A DNA stretch of 64,000 nt, from the NCBI GenBank assembly GCA_963849955.1, contig CAWKJU010000013.1:68788-132787 (forward strand), read 5' to 3'. The position numbers and the translations under genes are program-made. The notes under the pieces are model-generated. The model worked only from the letters and a program-made list of their open reading frames with translations. It was not told the origin of the DNA and did no database searches. The stretch's first letter is position 1; every line of letters starts with the position of its first letter. Below, piece by piece: positions 52,730-62,155 of the stretch. The stretch comes from CAWFGW01 sp963849955 (lineage in GTDB: Bacteria; Bacteroidota; Bacteroidia; Cytophagales; JAAEPT01).

Positions 52730-54358
52730 TTAATTGAAAATCAGATATATAACAATAAGTGCACTAATTATAAAAAGAACAGCCATCACCATCTGTCTTT
52801 TGTCAAACCAAAATGTCAGACTGAAATTCTTGGACTTTTTTCCAAAGCCTCCATGCACGCCATGATCTCCAGGCACCGGATCCCAGAGATTATGATTTCT
52901 TTCTTTATTTTCCGGCTGATCGGTTTGCTGACCGGAAATACCACTTCTGGAAAGTGTCCAGTCCACAAACCACGGAGCCAGCCTGTTTCCCCATATGGTT
53001 TTTATGGTAGAAAAACCTACAAAATACTCTCTTCTTTTATGCTTTGCCGCGTGTACTATGGCTTTGGCGGCTACTTCAGGCTGATAGATTGTACCCATGG
53101 GTCTTGCCTTGTTTGACAACCTTGATTTTACAAACCCAAACTGAGTAGTGTTCATAGCTGGTAATTCTACCGTACTAATCTTAATATTACTTTTCTCATG
53201 CATGAGTTCAGCACGTAGGGATTCATAAAAACCTTTTACTGCATGTTTAGAAGCACAATATGCTGATTGTAAAGGTATTCCTCTGTATGCCAATGCTGAA
53301 CCCACAAAAACGATCGATCCCTTATTTCTGGCTTTCATTTTTTTAAGAACAGCCAAGGTGCCATAAACTTGCCCAAGATAGGTTACCTCGGTCACTCTGA
53401 GATATTCATCCGGATCCATTTTACTTACGGGGCTAAATACGCTTACCATGGCATTATTTACCAAAATATCAATCTCTCCCAATTCCAATTCAATTTTATC
53501 TATAGCTTCAGCCAAAGCTTTAGCATCTGCCACATCTGCCTGTACATACATGCCTTTGCTGCCATAACTTTCAATTTCTCGCTTTACCGATTCAAGCGCT
53601 ACAAGGTTTCTTGCTATTACAGCAACATTGTAACCTTGGCTTGCAAACTCTCTTGCACATGCCCGACCCAACCCTGCCGAAGCACCTGTTATTACTGCTA
53701 CTCCCTCTTTCTTCCGCAATTTTCCTGTTTTATCAATTGTATTGCTGCCTGCCTGCTTTTCAATTTCAGTTTTATGTATAAGGTAGTCTGTCAGCTTTTT
53801 CCACTGAAATTTTTGAAAACCTGCCCACCCACCTTCTGCAATTAATGTGTTTATTACTTTACGGTCAGCAGCTTCTTTTCCTTCATTATTTATTATTTCG
53901 TTTTTTCCGATTTCGTAACCATAAAGTATTTCTCCTTTGCACTCCACTTTAAACGTACTTCTACTTTCCTGCACAAAAAAATGTTCTGTTTTATGCTGAT
54001 TGTTCTCTTTTGTTTGCGGCTTTCTGCTAGGATGTACAGTAAATTCGGCACTGTATTCATCTTGTTGAATATTTGAAATTATTACCCAATTCTCCGGAAA
54101 AGGCCCTGGTAGATTTATTTTTATGTAGTCATTTATTTCCGGTTTATCTGTAAGTTTTTTCTCACCGTGTGCATCATATAACTGAAACGAAGAGGTAATA
54201 CCGGGCAATTTTGACCACTTATTTATATTAAAAAGTTTTTCTTTCGCCCTTGAAAACTCCCTTGAGGCTGCTGCTTCATCGGTAAATTTATTTATACTCT
54301 TGTAGGTCAGGTTTTCACCCTGGTTGTTATTTTCTGTATTATTATTTTCAGTTCTCAT
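52730..54358 (-). CDS. fusion: uncharacterised domain + SDR + C-terminal helix
   Basis: A 542-aa protein from the ATG at 54358 (MRTENNNTENNN); the longer frame overlaps the preceding gene's stop. Residues about 25-215 match the stand-alone 205-aa protein at 20032 (DYIKINLPGPFPENW, YEIGKNE, DRKVINTLIAEGGWAGFQ). Residues about 222-470 are an SDR with TGASAGLGRACA, NNAM, GSALAYRG and YCASKHAVKG. A final helix (MVMAVLFIISALIVIYLIF) anchors it to the membrane. The first domain's role is unknown. It lies in the metal/stress operon. Confidence 0.85.
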   Translation of the reverse strand: MRTENNNTENNNQGENLTYKSINKFTDEAAASREFSRAKEKLFNINKWSKLPGITSSFQLYDAHGEKKLTDKPEINDYIKINLPGPFPENWVIISNIQQDEYSAEFTVHPSRKPQTKENNQHKTEHFFVQESRSTFKVECKGEILYGYEIGKNEIINNEGKEAADRKVINTLIAEGGWAGFQKFQWKKLTDYLIHKTEIEKQAGSNTIDKTGKLRKKEGVAVITGASAGLGRACAREFASQGYNVAVIARNLVALESVKREIESYGSKGMYVQADVADAKALAEAIDKIELELGEIDILVNNAMVSVFSPVSKMDPDEYLRVTEVTYLGQVYGTLAVLKKMKARNKGSIVFVGSALAYRGIPLQSAYCASKHAVKGFYESLRAELMHEKSNIKISTVELPAMNTTQFGFVKSRLSNKARPMGTIYQPEVAAKAIVHAAKHKRREYFVGFSTIKTIWGNRLAPWFVDWTLSRSGISGQQTDQPENKERNHNLWDPVPGDHGVHGGFGKKSKNFSLTFWFDKRQMVMAVLFIISALIVIYLIFN

Positions 54359-54369
54359 GCGTATTAGGT

Positions 54370-55665
54370 TTAATTTATTTGATATGAATGTTTGTCTTCC
54401 TCCATCTGAATCATATCCAGCACTAAGCCTGACCACGTAAAATCCTTTGCCCCATGCCCCTCACCTGTAAATGGATTATAATATTCTCTAAAGCCACTGA
54501 TTTCTATAAGCTGTTTAATACTTTCTGTTAGCTTATGAGCTTCTTTCTCCCAGCCGTTTTCCATTAAATGCTTATGCATAAACCAGTTGTAAAGAATCCA
54601 GGTAGGGCCTCTCCAAATATATAATGACTGATTAGGATCAAATGCTGGATGATTTATTGAAACTGAGGGTATGGGGTATGGAACATCAAACTCTTCTTTA
54701 TTAAAAAAATGATTTTGAAGTACTTTCTTGGATATATCGGTGGGTATATCTTTTATTACAGCAGGAAAAAAAATTGTTGGTGTAAGTACCTTTATTTTTT
54801 TATTGTCTTTGCCATGTACATCATAGAAAGCTGCTGTTTCTTTATCGTACATTACTTTGAGTATGCTTTTTACAGTCTGATCATATCTCGATTTATAGAT
54901 TTGGGCATCTGGGTCTCCTAGTTTTTCACATAGCTGATGCATTGCTAAAAGATTTTGTGCGTAAATAGTATTAAACCCCACTTCCTTGACTATAAAATAT
55001 CCCTGTTTATAAATTTTTCTTCCGTTGTAATTATTAATGAAATTTCGAAAATCAACCCAAATAATTTTTATAAATAACCGCCAATTAGCTTTCTTAGGAG
55101 AAAAATTAACGACTTCATCGAAACTCGGTTTCCAATCAATACCTGACTCAAATGGTGAAATAATTGAAATCAAACCTTTCCCTTCAAAATCCCGGTTGCT
55201 AGCTATCCAGTTATAATAACTTTTTAGCTTGGGTAGCATCTCTTTCAGGAATTCATGATCATTGGAAGCCATGAATACTTTCTGCACTGCCTGGGCCACT
55301 AGTGGTGGCTGTAACAATGCACTCATATGGGTCTTAAAAAGCTTCCACTTCAGGCCGGGTTTAGATTGAAAGATATCTGTATATCGCTTTGGTAGCGTAT
55401 TATTCCAATAAATCATATGTCCTACGAAACCATCCTCATTCTGTAAAGAAAAAAGACTTTGCAAATGCTTTTTCGCCATATCAGCACGATTTAAGGCTGT
55501 AAGAATAAAGGCGTGAAAGCAAGTATCCCAAACGAACTGAAATGGATATGAAGAAGGAGAAGGTTTTGTATAGTGAAAATTATGGCCAGCCGTTTTAGAG
55601 TACCCCTTAACCATATTCTCATCCAAAAGACCATTCACTCTATCACGTAATTCCTTCTCTGTCAT
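54370..55665 (-). CDS. GH63/MGH1-like glycoside hydrolase
   Basis: A 431-aa soluble (alpha/alpha)6-barrel protein. FVWDTCFHAFILTAL, SLQNEDGFVGHMIYW, SPFESGIDWKPSFDE (with the likely catalytic acid in ESGxD), WRGPTWILYNWFM and REYYNPFTGEGHGAKDFTWSG match the MGH1-like / GH63 family, which includes trehalase- and mannosylglycerate-hydrolase-like enzymes. There is no signal peptide. In this operon it may act on a compatible solute. The 5' end abuts the membrane VKOR-like gene (9 bp). Confidence 0.82.
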   Translation of the reverse strand: MTEKELRDRVNGLLDENMVKGYSKTAGHNFHYTKPSPSSYPFQFVWDTCFHAFILTALNRADMAKKHLQSLFSLQNEDGFVGHMIYWNNTLPKRYTDIFQSKPGLKWKLFKTHMSALLQPPLVAQAVQKVFMASNDHEFLKEMLPKLKSYYNWIASNRDFEGKGLISIISPFESGIDWKPSFDEVVNFSPKKANWRLFIKIIWVDFRNFINNYNGRKIYKQGYFIVKEVGFNTIYAQNLLAMHQLCEKLGDPDAQIYKSRYDQTVKSILKVMYDKETAAFYDVHGKDNKKIKVLTPTIFFPAVIKDIPTDISKKVLQNHFFNKEEFDVPYPIPSVSINHPAFDPNQSLYIWRGPTWILYNWFMHKHLMENGWEKEAHKLTESIKQLIEISGFREYYNPFTGEGHGAKDFTWSGLVLDMIQMEEDKHSYQIN

Positions 55666-55674
55666 TGCTCAAGA

Positions 55675-57219
55675 TTATTTTACATATTTATCCCACAGTC
55701 CATAGCGCTCAGTGATCTTTCCCCGGGATAAAGACAAGGCTGCTATGGCTACTCCCACCACTGTATCGCTTATGGAAAGTGATAGGGTACCATCCTGCAC
55801 AAACCAGGGCAGAACTGCTATAGCCAAGCCTAATAACACATTGAAATAGCGGCCAACTCTAAGTGGCTCTGCCATGCATACTACTGCTGTTACAACCACT
55901 AAGGCACCTCCCAGGTGATTAATATCAGCGGCTTTGGTTTCTATGCCCACACCAAATAGTGCCGGGGCAAACATCAGCCCTACACCCAAAATGGTAGACA
56001 GGGTAAGCATCCATGATGAACTCATCCCCCAAATGGAAGCTTTGAATACTTTTCCCGGTTGTTGAGGAAAGCTGATTAGTTCAGGTGAACGGTTGTCGTT
56101 TTCGGTAGTTACCGGTTCGCCACCTTTCCAAAAAACTTTCCAGAGTGAATCGCCCTTACGCTTTCTTTGCACCATATGCTGCCCCATAGCAATCACCTCA
56201 TCTATCTGTAGTGGAATCATGGGCAGCATAATGATGGCTGTAGCAAGGCAGAAAGTACACCAGGCTCCTACGCTAAGGGGCTGTGAAATCACCAGAAAGA
56301 TGCTGACAAACCCCAGTGGTATCACTAAAATTCCAAAAAAAGTGACCATCCAGGGCATAGTACGCCAACGTGATGTTCCGCCCATCCAGCCCATTAAAAA
56401 TTCCAAAGTATAGGCCAATGTACCGAAAGCTGCATCAGATATAGGCCAGGAGTGTGACATATCGGAATTCAGCACTTTCATTGTGCTATTTCCAAAAAAC
56501 GGATCCCAGGCATAATCAATATACCCTAATTGAAATGCTCCCAGGTAACGGGAGGCAATCCAACCCACAAAAGCCAATGCGATCATGATCCATCGCTGCG
56601 GCCAGCTTGATGGATTGTAGCTCCAGCCATCGGGAACATCACCTCCCATTTTCATGTACATGATCATATTGGGCATTCCCGGTATGAGTACGGAAAGGGC
56701 AATAACTAATACACCCACCATTGTTCCATTAAGATATCCTACTGCCGTGGGCGACCAAAAAATCAATGGAGCCATACTGATCCAAATCCCGATGAAGCAA
56801 CATATCCATATGCTATACGGGCGGTTTGGGGTTAATGCACGCCAGCCAAAAAATATCAGAAGTATTCCACTAATGATATCACTCCATTTCATAGCGGCAA
56901 TTCTTCCACTCATTGATAACCAGACACCCCTGCCACCACTTGGCTCAACTATATTCTTTGCATAATCAAAAGTTAGTGGTGAAGCTACCATCCAGACGCC
57001 TAACATGACTAGTGACCAATAAACCCAGAGCGTATTGCTGTGGTGCATGTTTAGCATTTCGCTGCGTTGCCCGCTATCCATCTTCATCCCACCATCGTTC
57101 TCCTTTTTATCATCATCGTGCTGGTCCTTTTTCATTGACATTTCTGCCATTGGCCGGGTGACCCCTCTCTTTCCCATTTCTCCATGATTTTGGTGCTTAT
57201 TTTTGTCATCGTTTTTCAT
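55675..57219 (-). CDS. VKOR-domain / SPW-repeat membrane protein
   Basis: A 514-aa protein with a His/Met/Asp-rich cytosolic N-terminus (1-60) and about twelve membrane helices. SPW-type repeats occur twice (WMVASPLTFDYA, MFAPALFGVG). A vitamin K epoxide reductase-like segment has WCTFCLATA with Cys-x2-Cys (about residues 340-345), suited to disulfide formation. VKOR homologues oxidise periplasmic thiols, which would help envelope repair under metal stress. It lies 49 bp from the SDR-epimerase gene. Confidence 0.78.
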   Translation of the reverse strand: MKNDDKNKHQNHGEMGKRGVTRPMAEMSMKKDQHDDDKKENDGGMKMDSGQRSEMLNMHHSNTLWVYWSLVMLGVWMVASPLTFDYAKNIVEPSGGRGVWLSMSGRIAAMKWSDIISGILLIFFGWRALTPNRPYSIWICCFIGIWISMAPLIFWSPTAVGYLNGTMVGVLVIALSVLIPGMPNMIMYMKMGGDVPDGWSYNPSSWPQRWIMIALAFVGWIASRYLGAFQLGYIDYAWDPFFGNSTMKVLNSDMSHSWPISDAAFGTLAYTLEFLMGWMGGTSRWRTMPWMVTFFGILVIPLGFVSIFLVISQPLSVGAWCTFCLATAIIMLPMIPLQIDEVIAMGQHMVQRKRKGDSLWKVFWKGGEPVTTENDNRSPELISFPQQPGKVFKASIWGMSSSWMLTLSTILGVGLMFAPALFGVGIETKAADINHLGGALVVVTAVVCMAEPLRVGRYFNVLLGLAIAVLPWFVQDGTLSLSISDTVVGVAIAALSLSRGKITERYGLWDKYVK

Positions 57220-57268
57220 AGGGTTGTCTGTTAAAGTGGATAAACAAAGTATTATTAATTTCTTTAAT

Positions 57269-58342
57269 TCAATTCTTTTTTAATTCAGAAGGTGGCTCCA
57301 GATTATTTTCCTGATACCAGTTTAGGGGATCGGATTTCAGTTTTTCAATCATATCCGGCAGTGTGGCTATCAAAGAATGTTTGGGCTCCCAATTGAGCAA
57401 CTCTTTGGCACGGGAAATATCCAGTTCATAATGATCATCGGCACGGTCTATCATCCAGGGTTTAATAAATGGATCACCAAAAAGATCCATTGCCCAGGCA
57501 CCGGCTTTCGCTATTGGTTTGGGTATCTCATAGGTCTCCCACTCCTCACCGTGAATCAATTTACCGATCTTGTTTTGCAACTCCTGATAGCTTGGGGTCT
57601 CGGATTCTCCAATATTTATTGCAACTTCTGAGGGAAGTGTTTTTCTTTTTTCTACTGTTTTTTCCAGGGCGTCCAGCAGGTCTTCTATGTGAAGGAACAC
57701 ATTCCCATGCGAAGTATCTCCTGAGTAGAAATGACCGGTAAATTGCTTTTCATAAATGCGTTGTATTTGATTAGATATGGGAATAGAATGCCCTTCTTCA
57801 TCATACACACCGGCAAGTCTTAAAAGAACAGCTTTCATGTCTCCTCTATTCTCACGGATGATTTGCTCGGTGTCAACTTTTGATTCGGGGTAATCCCAGT
57901 TAGGTGCCACAGGACAATCTTCATGGATCTTCCTGCCGGGTTCGGTGGGTTTATAGATCAGGTTGGTACTGGAAAAAATGAATTGTTCTACTTCAAAATC
58001 CTGCAGCACTTTGACGAATTTTTCCGTTCCTTTGACAGTTACTTCCTCATATAACGAACTGGGTTTACCGGAAAAGTCATAGTAGGCAGCAAGGTGGATC
58101 ACGGCTGCTATTTTTCTTCCATAGGCATAATTTACCCGCTCCATTGCCTTTTTTATGCTTTCTTCTGAAGTAATATCAAAGCACACGCACTCGGCTTCTA
58201 TGGGCGGATGAGGATTCCCATCCCTGTCCAGGCCAACTACGCTGAACTTTTTTGCCAGTCTTTTAATGATCTGGGTGCCAATCAACCCACTGCTGCCGGT
58301 AACGATGACCACTTCATTGCTGTTCCTTGATCTATTTTCCAT
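57269..58342 (-). CDS. NAD-dependent epimerase/dehydratase (extended SDR)
   Basis: A 357-aa protein with the nucleotide site VIVTGSSGLIGTQII (12-26), HLAAYYD, the catalytic-type SSTNLIY and YPESKVDTEQ (Tyr-x3-Lys) motifs, and LRLAGVYDEEG. The C-terminal third has the substrate-domain motif NIGESETPSYQEL. The sugar substrate is not evident. It follows the Met-rich protein gene by 2 bp within the metal operon. Confidence 0.88.
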   Translation of the reverse strand: MENRSRNSNEVVIVTGSSGLIGTQIIKRLAKKFSVVGLDRDGNPHPPIEAECVCFDITSEESIKKAMERVNYAYGRKIAAVIHLAAYYDFSGKPSSLYEEVTVKGTEKFVKVLQDFEVEQFIFSSTNLIYKPTEPGRKIHEDCPVAPNWDYPESKVDTEQIIRENRGDMKAVLLRLAGVYDEEGHSIPISNQIQRIYEKQFTGHFYSGDTSHGNVFLHIEDLLDALEKTVEKRKTLPSEVAINIGESETPSYQELQNKIGKLIHGEEWETYEIPKPIAKAGAWAMDLFGDPFIKPWMIDRADDHYELDISRAKELLNWEPKHSLIATLPDMIEKLKSDPLNWYQENNLEPPSELKKN

Positions 58343-58344
58343 GA

Positions 58345-58815
58345 TTATTTGTTTTTATTATCCTTCGGGTGCATGGAATCTAAATGATCCTTCTTGTTAC
58401 TTTTTGTTTTTTTACCCCCTCCATCATTAGGTTGATCCTTTTTCATTGTATCCATCATGTCCATCATTTTGTCACTGTCCATCATCATCATGCACATCTT
58501 CTTGCACATGCCATCATCTTCCCCTGCCTTGTCCATCATGTTGCTCATCATCATGTCCATCATGTGATCGTCACCCATCATCATGCTGCCCATCATTTTA
58601 CAGGAGGAGGAGTCTTTCTCAACATCCTTCATCATACGCTGCATCATCTCCTTTTTTAGATCAGGATCCTGCAATATGGCACTGAAAACCTGCTCTTTCT
58701 TTTGTTTGTCTTCCAGCATTTTGGATGCTTCTTTATTATCCTGAGCATAGAGGTTTGTCGAGATCATTACTGCTACAGTGAGTGCAGCCATTGTGTTTTT
58801 TATTATAGTTTTCAT
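58345..58815 (-). CDS. exported Met-rich copper-binding protein
   Basis: A 156-aa protein with a signal peptide (about 1-25, cleavage after LYAQ). A helix-rich body carries Met/His/Asp clusters: MKDVEKDSSSCKMMGSMMMG, DDHMMDMMMSNMMD, MCKKMCMMMMDSDKMMDMMD. The tail is Lys-rich. Met clusters of this density bind Cu(I)/Ag(I) in the periplasm. The ATG-rich GC pattern yields a His-rich artefact on the other strand. It is the second of the sequestering proteins here, with Csp. Confidence 0.75.
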   Translation of the reverse strand: MKTIIKNTMAALTVAVMISTNLYAQDNKEASKMLEDKQKKEQVFSAILQDPDLKKEMMQRMMKDVEKDSSSCKMMGSMMMGDDHMMDMMMSNMMDKAGEDDGMCKKMCMMMMDSDKMMDMMDTMKKDQPNDGGGKKTKSNKKDHLDSMHPKDNKNK

Positions 58816-58910
58816 ATCTGTTTTAATTTGGTTTTAACATTTGAATTTGGTGCCTGTCAGAAGAGTGGAAAAAATTCTGACTGAACAACCCACTCTTCAG
58901 CAGGACTTGA

Positions 58911-59447
58911 TTATTTTTTTGTAAGCACGCCATTTATGCTCAACTCATGTTTGTCATCCACTTTAATAAATGTTATGCTCGGCCTTTCTAATCCATAGTC
59001 TGTAATTAGTAGCGACCATGAAGCACTCAGCTTCAGGCCTTCTTCTACAGGTTCGAGCGTGCCCTCTATGGTTACTTGTTGGGTAGTATTTGCCAATGTA
59101 AACCCACCTTCAACCTTCACTGTCTGTTTGCCCTGCTGTAGATCATAATTATCCAGCAACTTTCCTTTAAAAGTCACTTTCGGATTTTCTTCTACCTCCA
59201 ATAACTCATACATGTGTTCATCCCGCTTATCATTACCGGTTTTTATAGATTTTACAGGTAAGCTAAATTCTACTTCTCCGGTTTTAAGATCGATCTTTCC
59301 CTGTAACTGATCCGATTGACCTGTATAGGAGTTGAGTGGCATACTTGCCTCAAATTCGGCTTTTCCATTTTCTGTAGTATATATCTGAGAACGCAAATTG
59401 CCGGCAGTGAGCAACACAGATAGAATAATTGTAAAATATATCTTCAT
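58911..59447 (-). CDS. YceI-family periplasmic protein
   Basis: A 178-aa protein with a signal peptide (1-19) and then an eight-stranded lipocalin-like barrel. Motifs are EFEASMPLNSYTGQSDQLQG, IDLKTGEVEFSLPVKS, KRDEHMYELLEVEENPKVTF and GTLEPVEEGLKL. YceI proteins bind long isoprenoid-type lipids and are stress-induced. It lies 96 bp upstream of the Met-rich protein gene. Confidence 0.9.
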   Translation of the reverse strand: MKIYFTIILSVLLTAGNLRSQIYTTENGKAEFEASMPLNSYTGQSDQLQGKIDLKTGEVEFSLPVKSIKTGNDKRDEHMYELLEVEENPKVTFKGKLLDNYDLQQGKQTVKVEGGFTLANTTQQVTIEGTLEPVEEGLKLSASWSLLITDYGLERPSITFIKVDDKHELSINGVLTKK

Positions 59448-59574
59448 AGCCTGATATAAATATGATTTAACAGCGGTCTTTCAATCCGCTCAAGAAAGTT
59501 ATTCACGTAGATTCATCAAAATAACAGTGTTCGGCAAAGACAAAATCCGGAATAGATGATTGCCTCAAATGAAT

Positions 59575-59613
59575 AACTCTAACACTTCCCATCACTGAGG
59601 AAGTGTTAGAGTT
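59575..59613 (-). terminator. strong hairpin after the Csp gene
   Basis: Perfect 15-bp arms AACTCTAACACTTCC/GGAAGTGTTAGAGTT with a 9-nt loop, 19 bp past the Csp stop. It may attenuate or separate Csp from yceI. Confidence 0.85.
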
Positions 59614-59631
59614 TAGCAAAAACTGAATGCC

Positions 59632-59952
59632 TTAAGCAGCTGTTTTACAAGCTTCTTCGCACTCTCTACAAGCTTTTGCACAATCCTGACAGTGTTGCGC
59701 TTCGTGTTTTTCACATTCTTCTGCACACGCTGCGCACAGCTCCTCACAGACTTCGATCATTGTAGAAGCATGGTCTGAGTTGCGGGCAATTAAGTTAAGT
59801 GTGGTCTGGCACACATCAGCACAGTCTCGGTCAAGTCGAATGCAATCTACCATTTTGGAGAGGGTATCCTCATCGAGGCAGGCATCTGAGCAGTTTTGAC
59901 AAGCGGCTATACATTGCGATAATTTCTGGGTTAATTGTTTTTGATTTTCCAT
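59632..59952 (-). CDS. four-helix copper storage protein (Csp-like)
   Basis: A 106-aa protein, very Cys-rich: CIAACQNCSDAC, CIRLDRDCADVC, CEELCAACAEECEKH and HCQDCAKACRECEEAC. The i/i+3/i+4 spacing of Cys on four helices is the hallmark of cytosolic Csp3-type proteins that store many Cu(I) ions inside the bundle. There is no signal peptide, so it acts in the cytosol. The AraC regulator gene is 121 bp upstream, on the same strand. Confidence 0.92.
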   Translation of the reverse strand: MENQKQLTQKLSQCIAACQNCSDACLDEDTLSKMVDCIRLDRDCADVCQTTLNLIARNSDHASTMIEVCEELCAACAEECEKHEAQHCQDCAKACRECEEACKTAA

Positions 59953-60073
59953 TCTAATATGTTTTTTAGTTAAATATGTTTTGAGTTATTTTTATACAAC
60001 ATATGTGCCTTACCCAGGTTTCATATTTATCATATTAGGTCAAAAACTTATCATATTTTAAAATTACCGGCTG

Positions 60074-60625
60074 CTACAGGGAATCAAGCGTTTTACGTTC
60101 CATTTTTTGGTCAGCCTTGTATGAGTTGGGACTTGTACAGCAATACTTTTTAAAGGCTTTTCCAAAAGATTGTAGACCACTATACCCAACCAAGCGGGCA
60201 ATTTCCACATTGCGCAATTGGTTATAGGAGAGCAGTTCCTTAGCTTTTTCCATACGCAGCTTCATCCAATAATGCTCAATAGTTTGACCCTCGAGCATTC
60301 GAAATTCCTTACTTAGGGTGTGGTATGGCAATTTAAAATTACCTTCCAGTATAAATGACAAGGTATTTTTAGGGGCTTTATTTTCATTGCATAGCGTAAT
60401 AAGTACGGCCTTAATTTGGCTCACTCTCGTTTCTATTGGATCCCTAAGCAACTCAAATCCCTTAGCGGCTAGCCTTTTTGCTACATGAGAAAAATCGCAA
60501 TCACCATTTACTGTGACCACTCCTAACTTTATCGACAGCACTTCGCATTGCATTTCTTTAAATAATTCTTCCACCGCAGTGATGCAGCGTGGGCAAACCA
60601 TATTTTTGATATATAATGTTACCAT
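60074..60625 (-). CDS. AraC-family regulator with HMA-like N-terminus
   Basis: A 183-aa protein. The first 60 residues (LYIKNMVCPRCITAVEELF) are a heavy-metal-associated-like domain with a Cys-x2-Cys metal site (C11, C14). The C-terminal AraC HTH pair carries NFKLPYHTLSKEFRMLEG, LSYNQLRNVEIARLVGYSG and SFGKAFKKYCCTSPNSYK. It probably senses copper or silver and controls the downstream metal genes. A sister N-terminal fragment lies at 46785-46945. Confidence 0.85.
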   Translation of the reverse strand: MVTLYIKNMVCPRCITAVEELFKEMQCEVLSIKLGVVTVNGDCDFSHVAKRLAAKGFELLRDPIETRVSQIKAVLITLCNENKAPKNTLSFILEGNFKLPYHTLSKEFRMLEGQTIEHYWMKLRMEKAKELLSYNQLRNVEIARLVGYSGLQSFGKAFKKYCCTSPNSYKADQKMERKTLDSL

Positions 60626-60833
60626 AATCTTTAATAGGCTTTGGAAAAATTTTATAATCCTGCGCTATTGAATCAAGTTTTATTTCTTCTTCTACTCTCC
60701 CGCACTTCAGCATTTTATCACCGAAAGTAAGGATTGCGAATTTCTTTCTCAGAAGATCAAATTCTGCCAATTGTGCTGTAGCTTTCTCATCAACTTTTAT
60801 AGCTTCTGTATTAGAAAGAAATTCACAGTTCAA
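60626..60833 (-). CDS. short ORF of unknown nature before the AraC gene
   Basis: A TTG-initiated frame (FDLLRKKFAILTFGDKML, then RVEEEIKLDSIAQDYKIF) with no recognised family. It runs without a stop into the AraC N-terminus in another frame, so its real 3' end is unclear. It could be a fragment of a gene broken beside the DUF305 remnant. Confidence 0.3.
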
Positions 60834-60871
60834 ATTTGATTATTGAATAATTTTTAAGCTTAGTCCTCCTA

Positions 60872-61064
60872 TTATTCAGTCAGGTTTCGTGTTTCTTCTT
60901 CGGTCGATCCTTCGTACTCAGGTGTGGGTCGATTTTTCATTTCCTCTTCTGTTTCTACTACACCATTTTCTCTGATGTCGTTGATCAACCATTGCATTTC
61001 CATTATTTCCCTGCGCTGGGCTTCAATAATTTCGTCAGCGAGTTTCCTTACCCGTATATCTTTT
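60872..61064 (-). pseudogene. C-terminal fragment of a DUF305 protein
   Basis: The frame reads QIKDIRVRKLADEIIEAQRR, then EIMEMQWLINDI and an acidic tail. LADEIIEAQ followed by EI-x-x-M is the DUF305 signature (copper-associated, ferritin-like). The 5' part is missing at the joint with the truncated rteC. Confidence 0.7.
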
Positions 61065-62142
61065 ATTTGAGAAACTGAGCCAGAAACTTTAAGACTTCCT
61101 TTTGGTTCCGGTTCTGTAACACCCCGCTTTCGATGAATATTTTAGTCAGGTAAGCCAACTGGGGGACCGATAATTTAGTATTCAGTTTAAAATCATCGGG
61201 CAGGCCCTCACTAGGTTTTACTGCAATATTTAACGTTAGCTGTTGTCGTTTCTCGAGGAAGCTCATTTCCTCGTCTATCCATTCAATAATGCTGTCTTTC
61301 AATGATTTGTATTTGGGCTTATAAGCAAACCCCGGTTTTTCCTGTGCCTGATTGATGTTTTTGTAATACCACGCAATTTTTTCAATCTGCCCACACAGCG
61401 TATCTTCCTGTTGATATTGAGCCTTGATGTGTTCTGTACAGAGTGTGAAAAATTTATACGAATTGTAGTTGAGGTACACCATGGCACAGATTACCTTCTG
61501 GTTAAGGTCATCTTTTTCAAGATCAGATTGAGACCACTCTGACAGTTCTTTGAGTAAGTTTTTGAGATAAATTAATCTTCGAAAAGAGATGTCATCAGCG
61601 TACTTCCCTTTTATGTACCGTTTTAGTGGAAGTAATACTAAAAACAATAATCTCTTATGCAGTTCTTTAGCTTTAAAGGAATTTTCTACCGTGTGTAATT
61701 TTTCTTTAATGTCACGTATGGCTATGATGTCATAGCTATCGGGTATTTTAGTTTCCTGATTAAAGTACTTCGAGAAGTGCTTTTCGATATAGGCAATCAA
61801 TTCTTCCAGGCCAACATATACAGATTTGTAGAGGTTAGTGAGACTTGGTTTTTCATTGATCTCATAGACCTTCAGTTTTTCTTCTTCAGAGATATAACCC
61901 AACAGATGATCCGTTAACCTGATCAATTCCCTCTGGTGCTGCTGAATGTATATTTCAATGTGCTTTTCTTTTTTGAGGCTGAACACTTCCTTGACAAAGG
62001 CTTTCTTTATCCTTTCGGTTTCTGTCTGAGCGATGGACTTCCAATAGCCAAATTTTTTCTGGTCGAAGGGATAGGTTTTGAATTTTGAGGGCTCTATGTC
62101 ATAAAATATCAGCGTATCTAGGATTTCTAATTCATAGTTCAC
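61063..62142 (-). pseudogene. rteC: RteC regulator, C-terminally truncated
   Basis: A 359-aa frame starting MNYELEILDTLIFYD. A helical body (about 1-260) and the start of the winged-helix region (TKLSVPQLAYLTKIFIES, NQKEVLKFLAQF) identify RteC, which in CTnDOT-type elements switches on excision. The last ~40 residues present in the fragment at 46354 (ENISAESLRSKFYNVE) are missing; the frame ends FLK-stop at the DUF305 joint. DNA binding is probably lost or altered. Confidence 0.85.
61072..61370. repeat. 299-bp direct repeat, right copy (rteC segment)
   Basis: Direct partner of 46486-46784, same orientation. The interval between the copies (46785-61071, about 14.3 kb) carries the copper genes. 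Confidence 0.9.
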
Positions 62143-62155
62143 GGATTAATTTAAT

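Noticed and set aside
58384..58685. His/Ser/Cys-rich plus-strand frames opposite the Met-rich gene
   Set aside because: The composition is the mirror image of ATG/GAT repeats of the Met-rich protein on the other strand.
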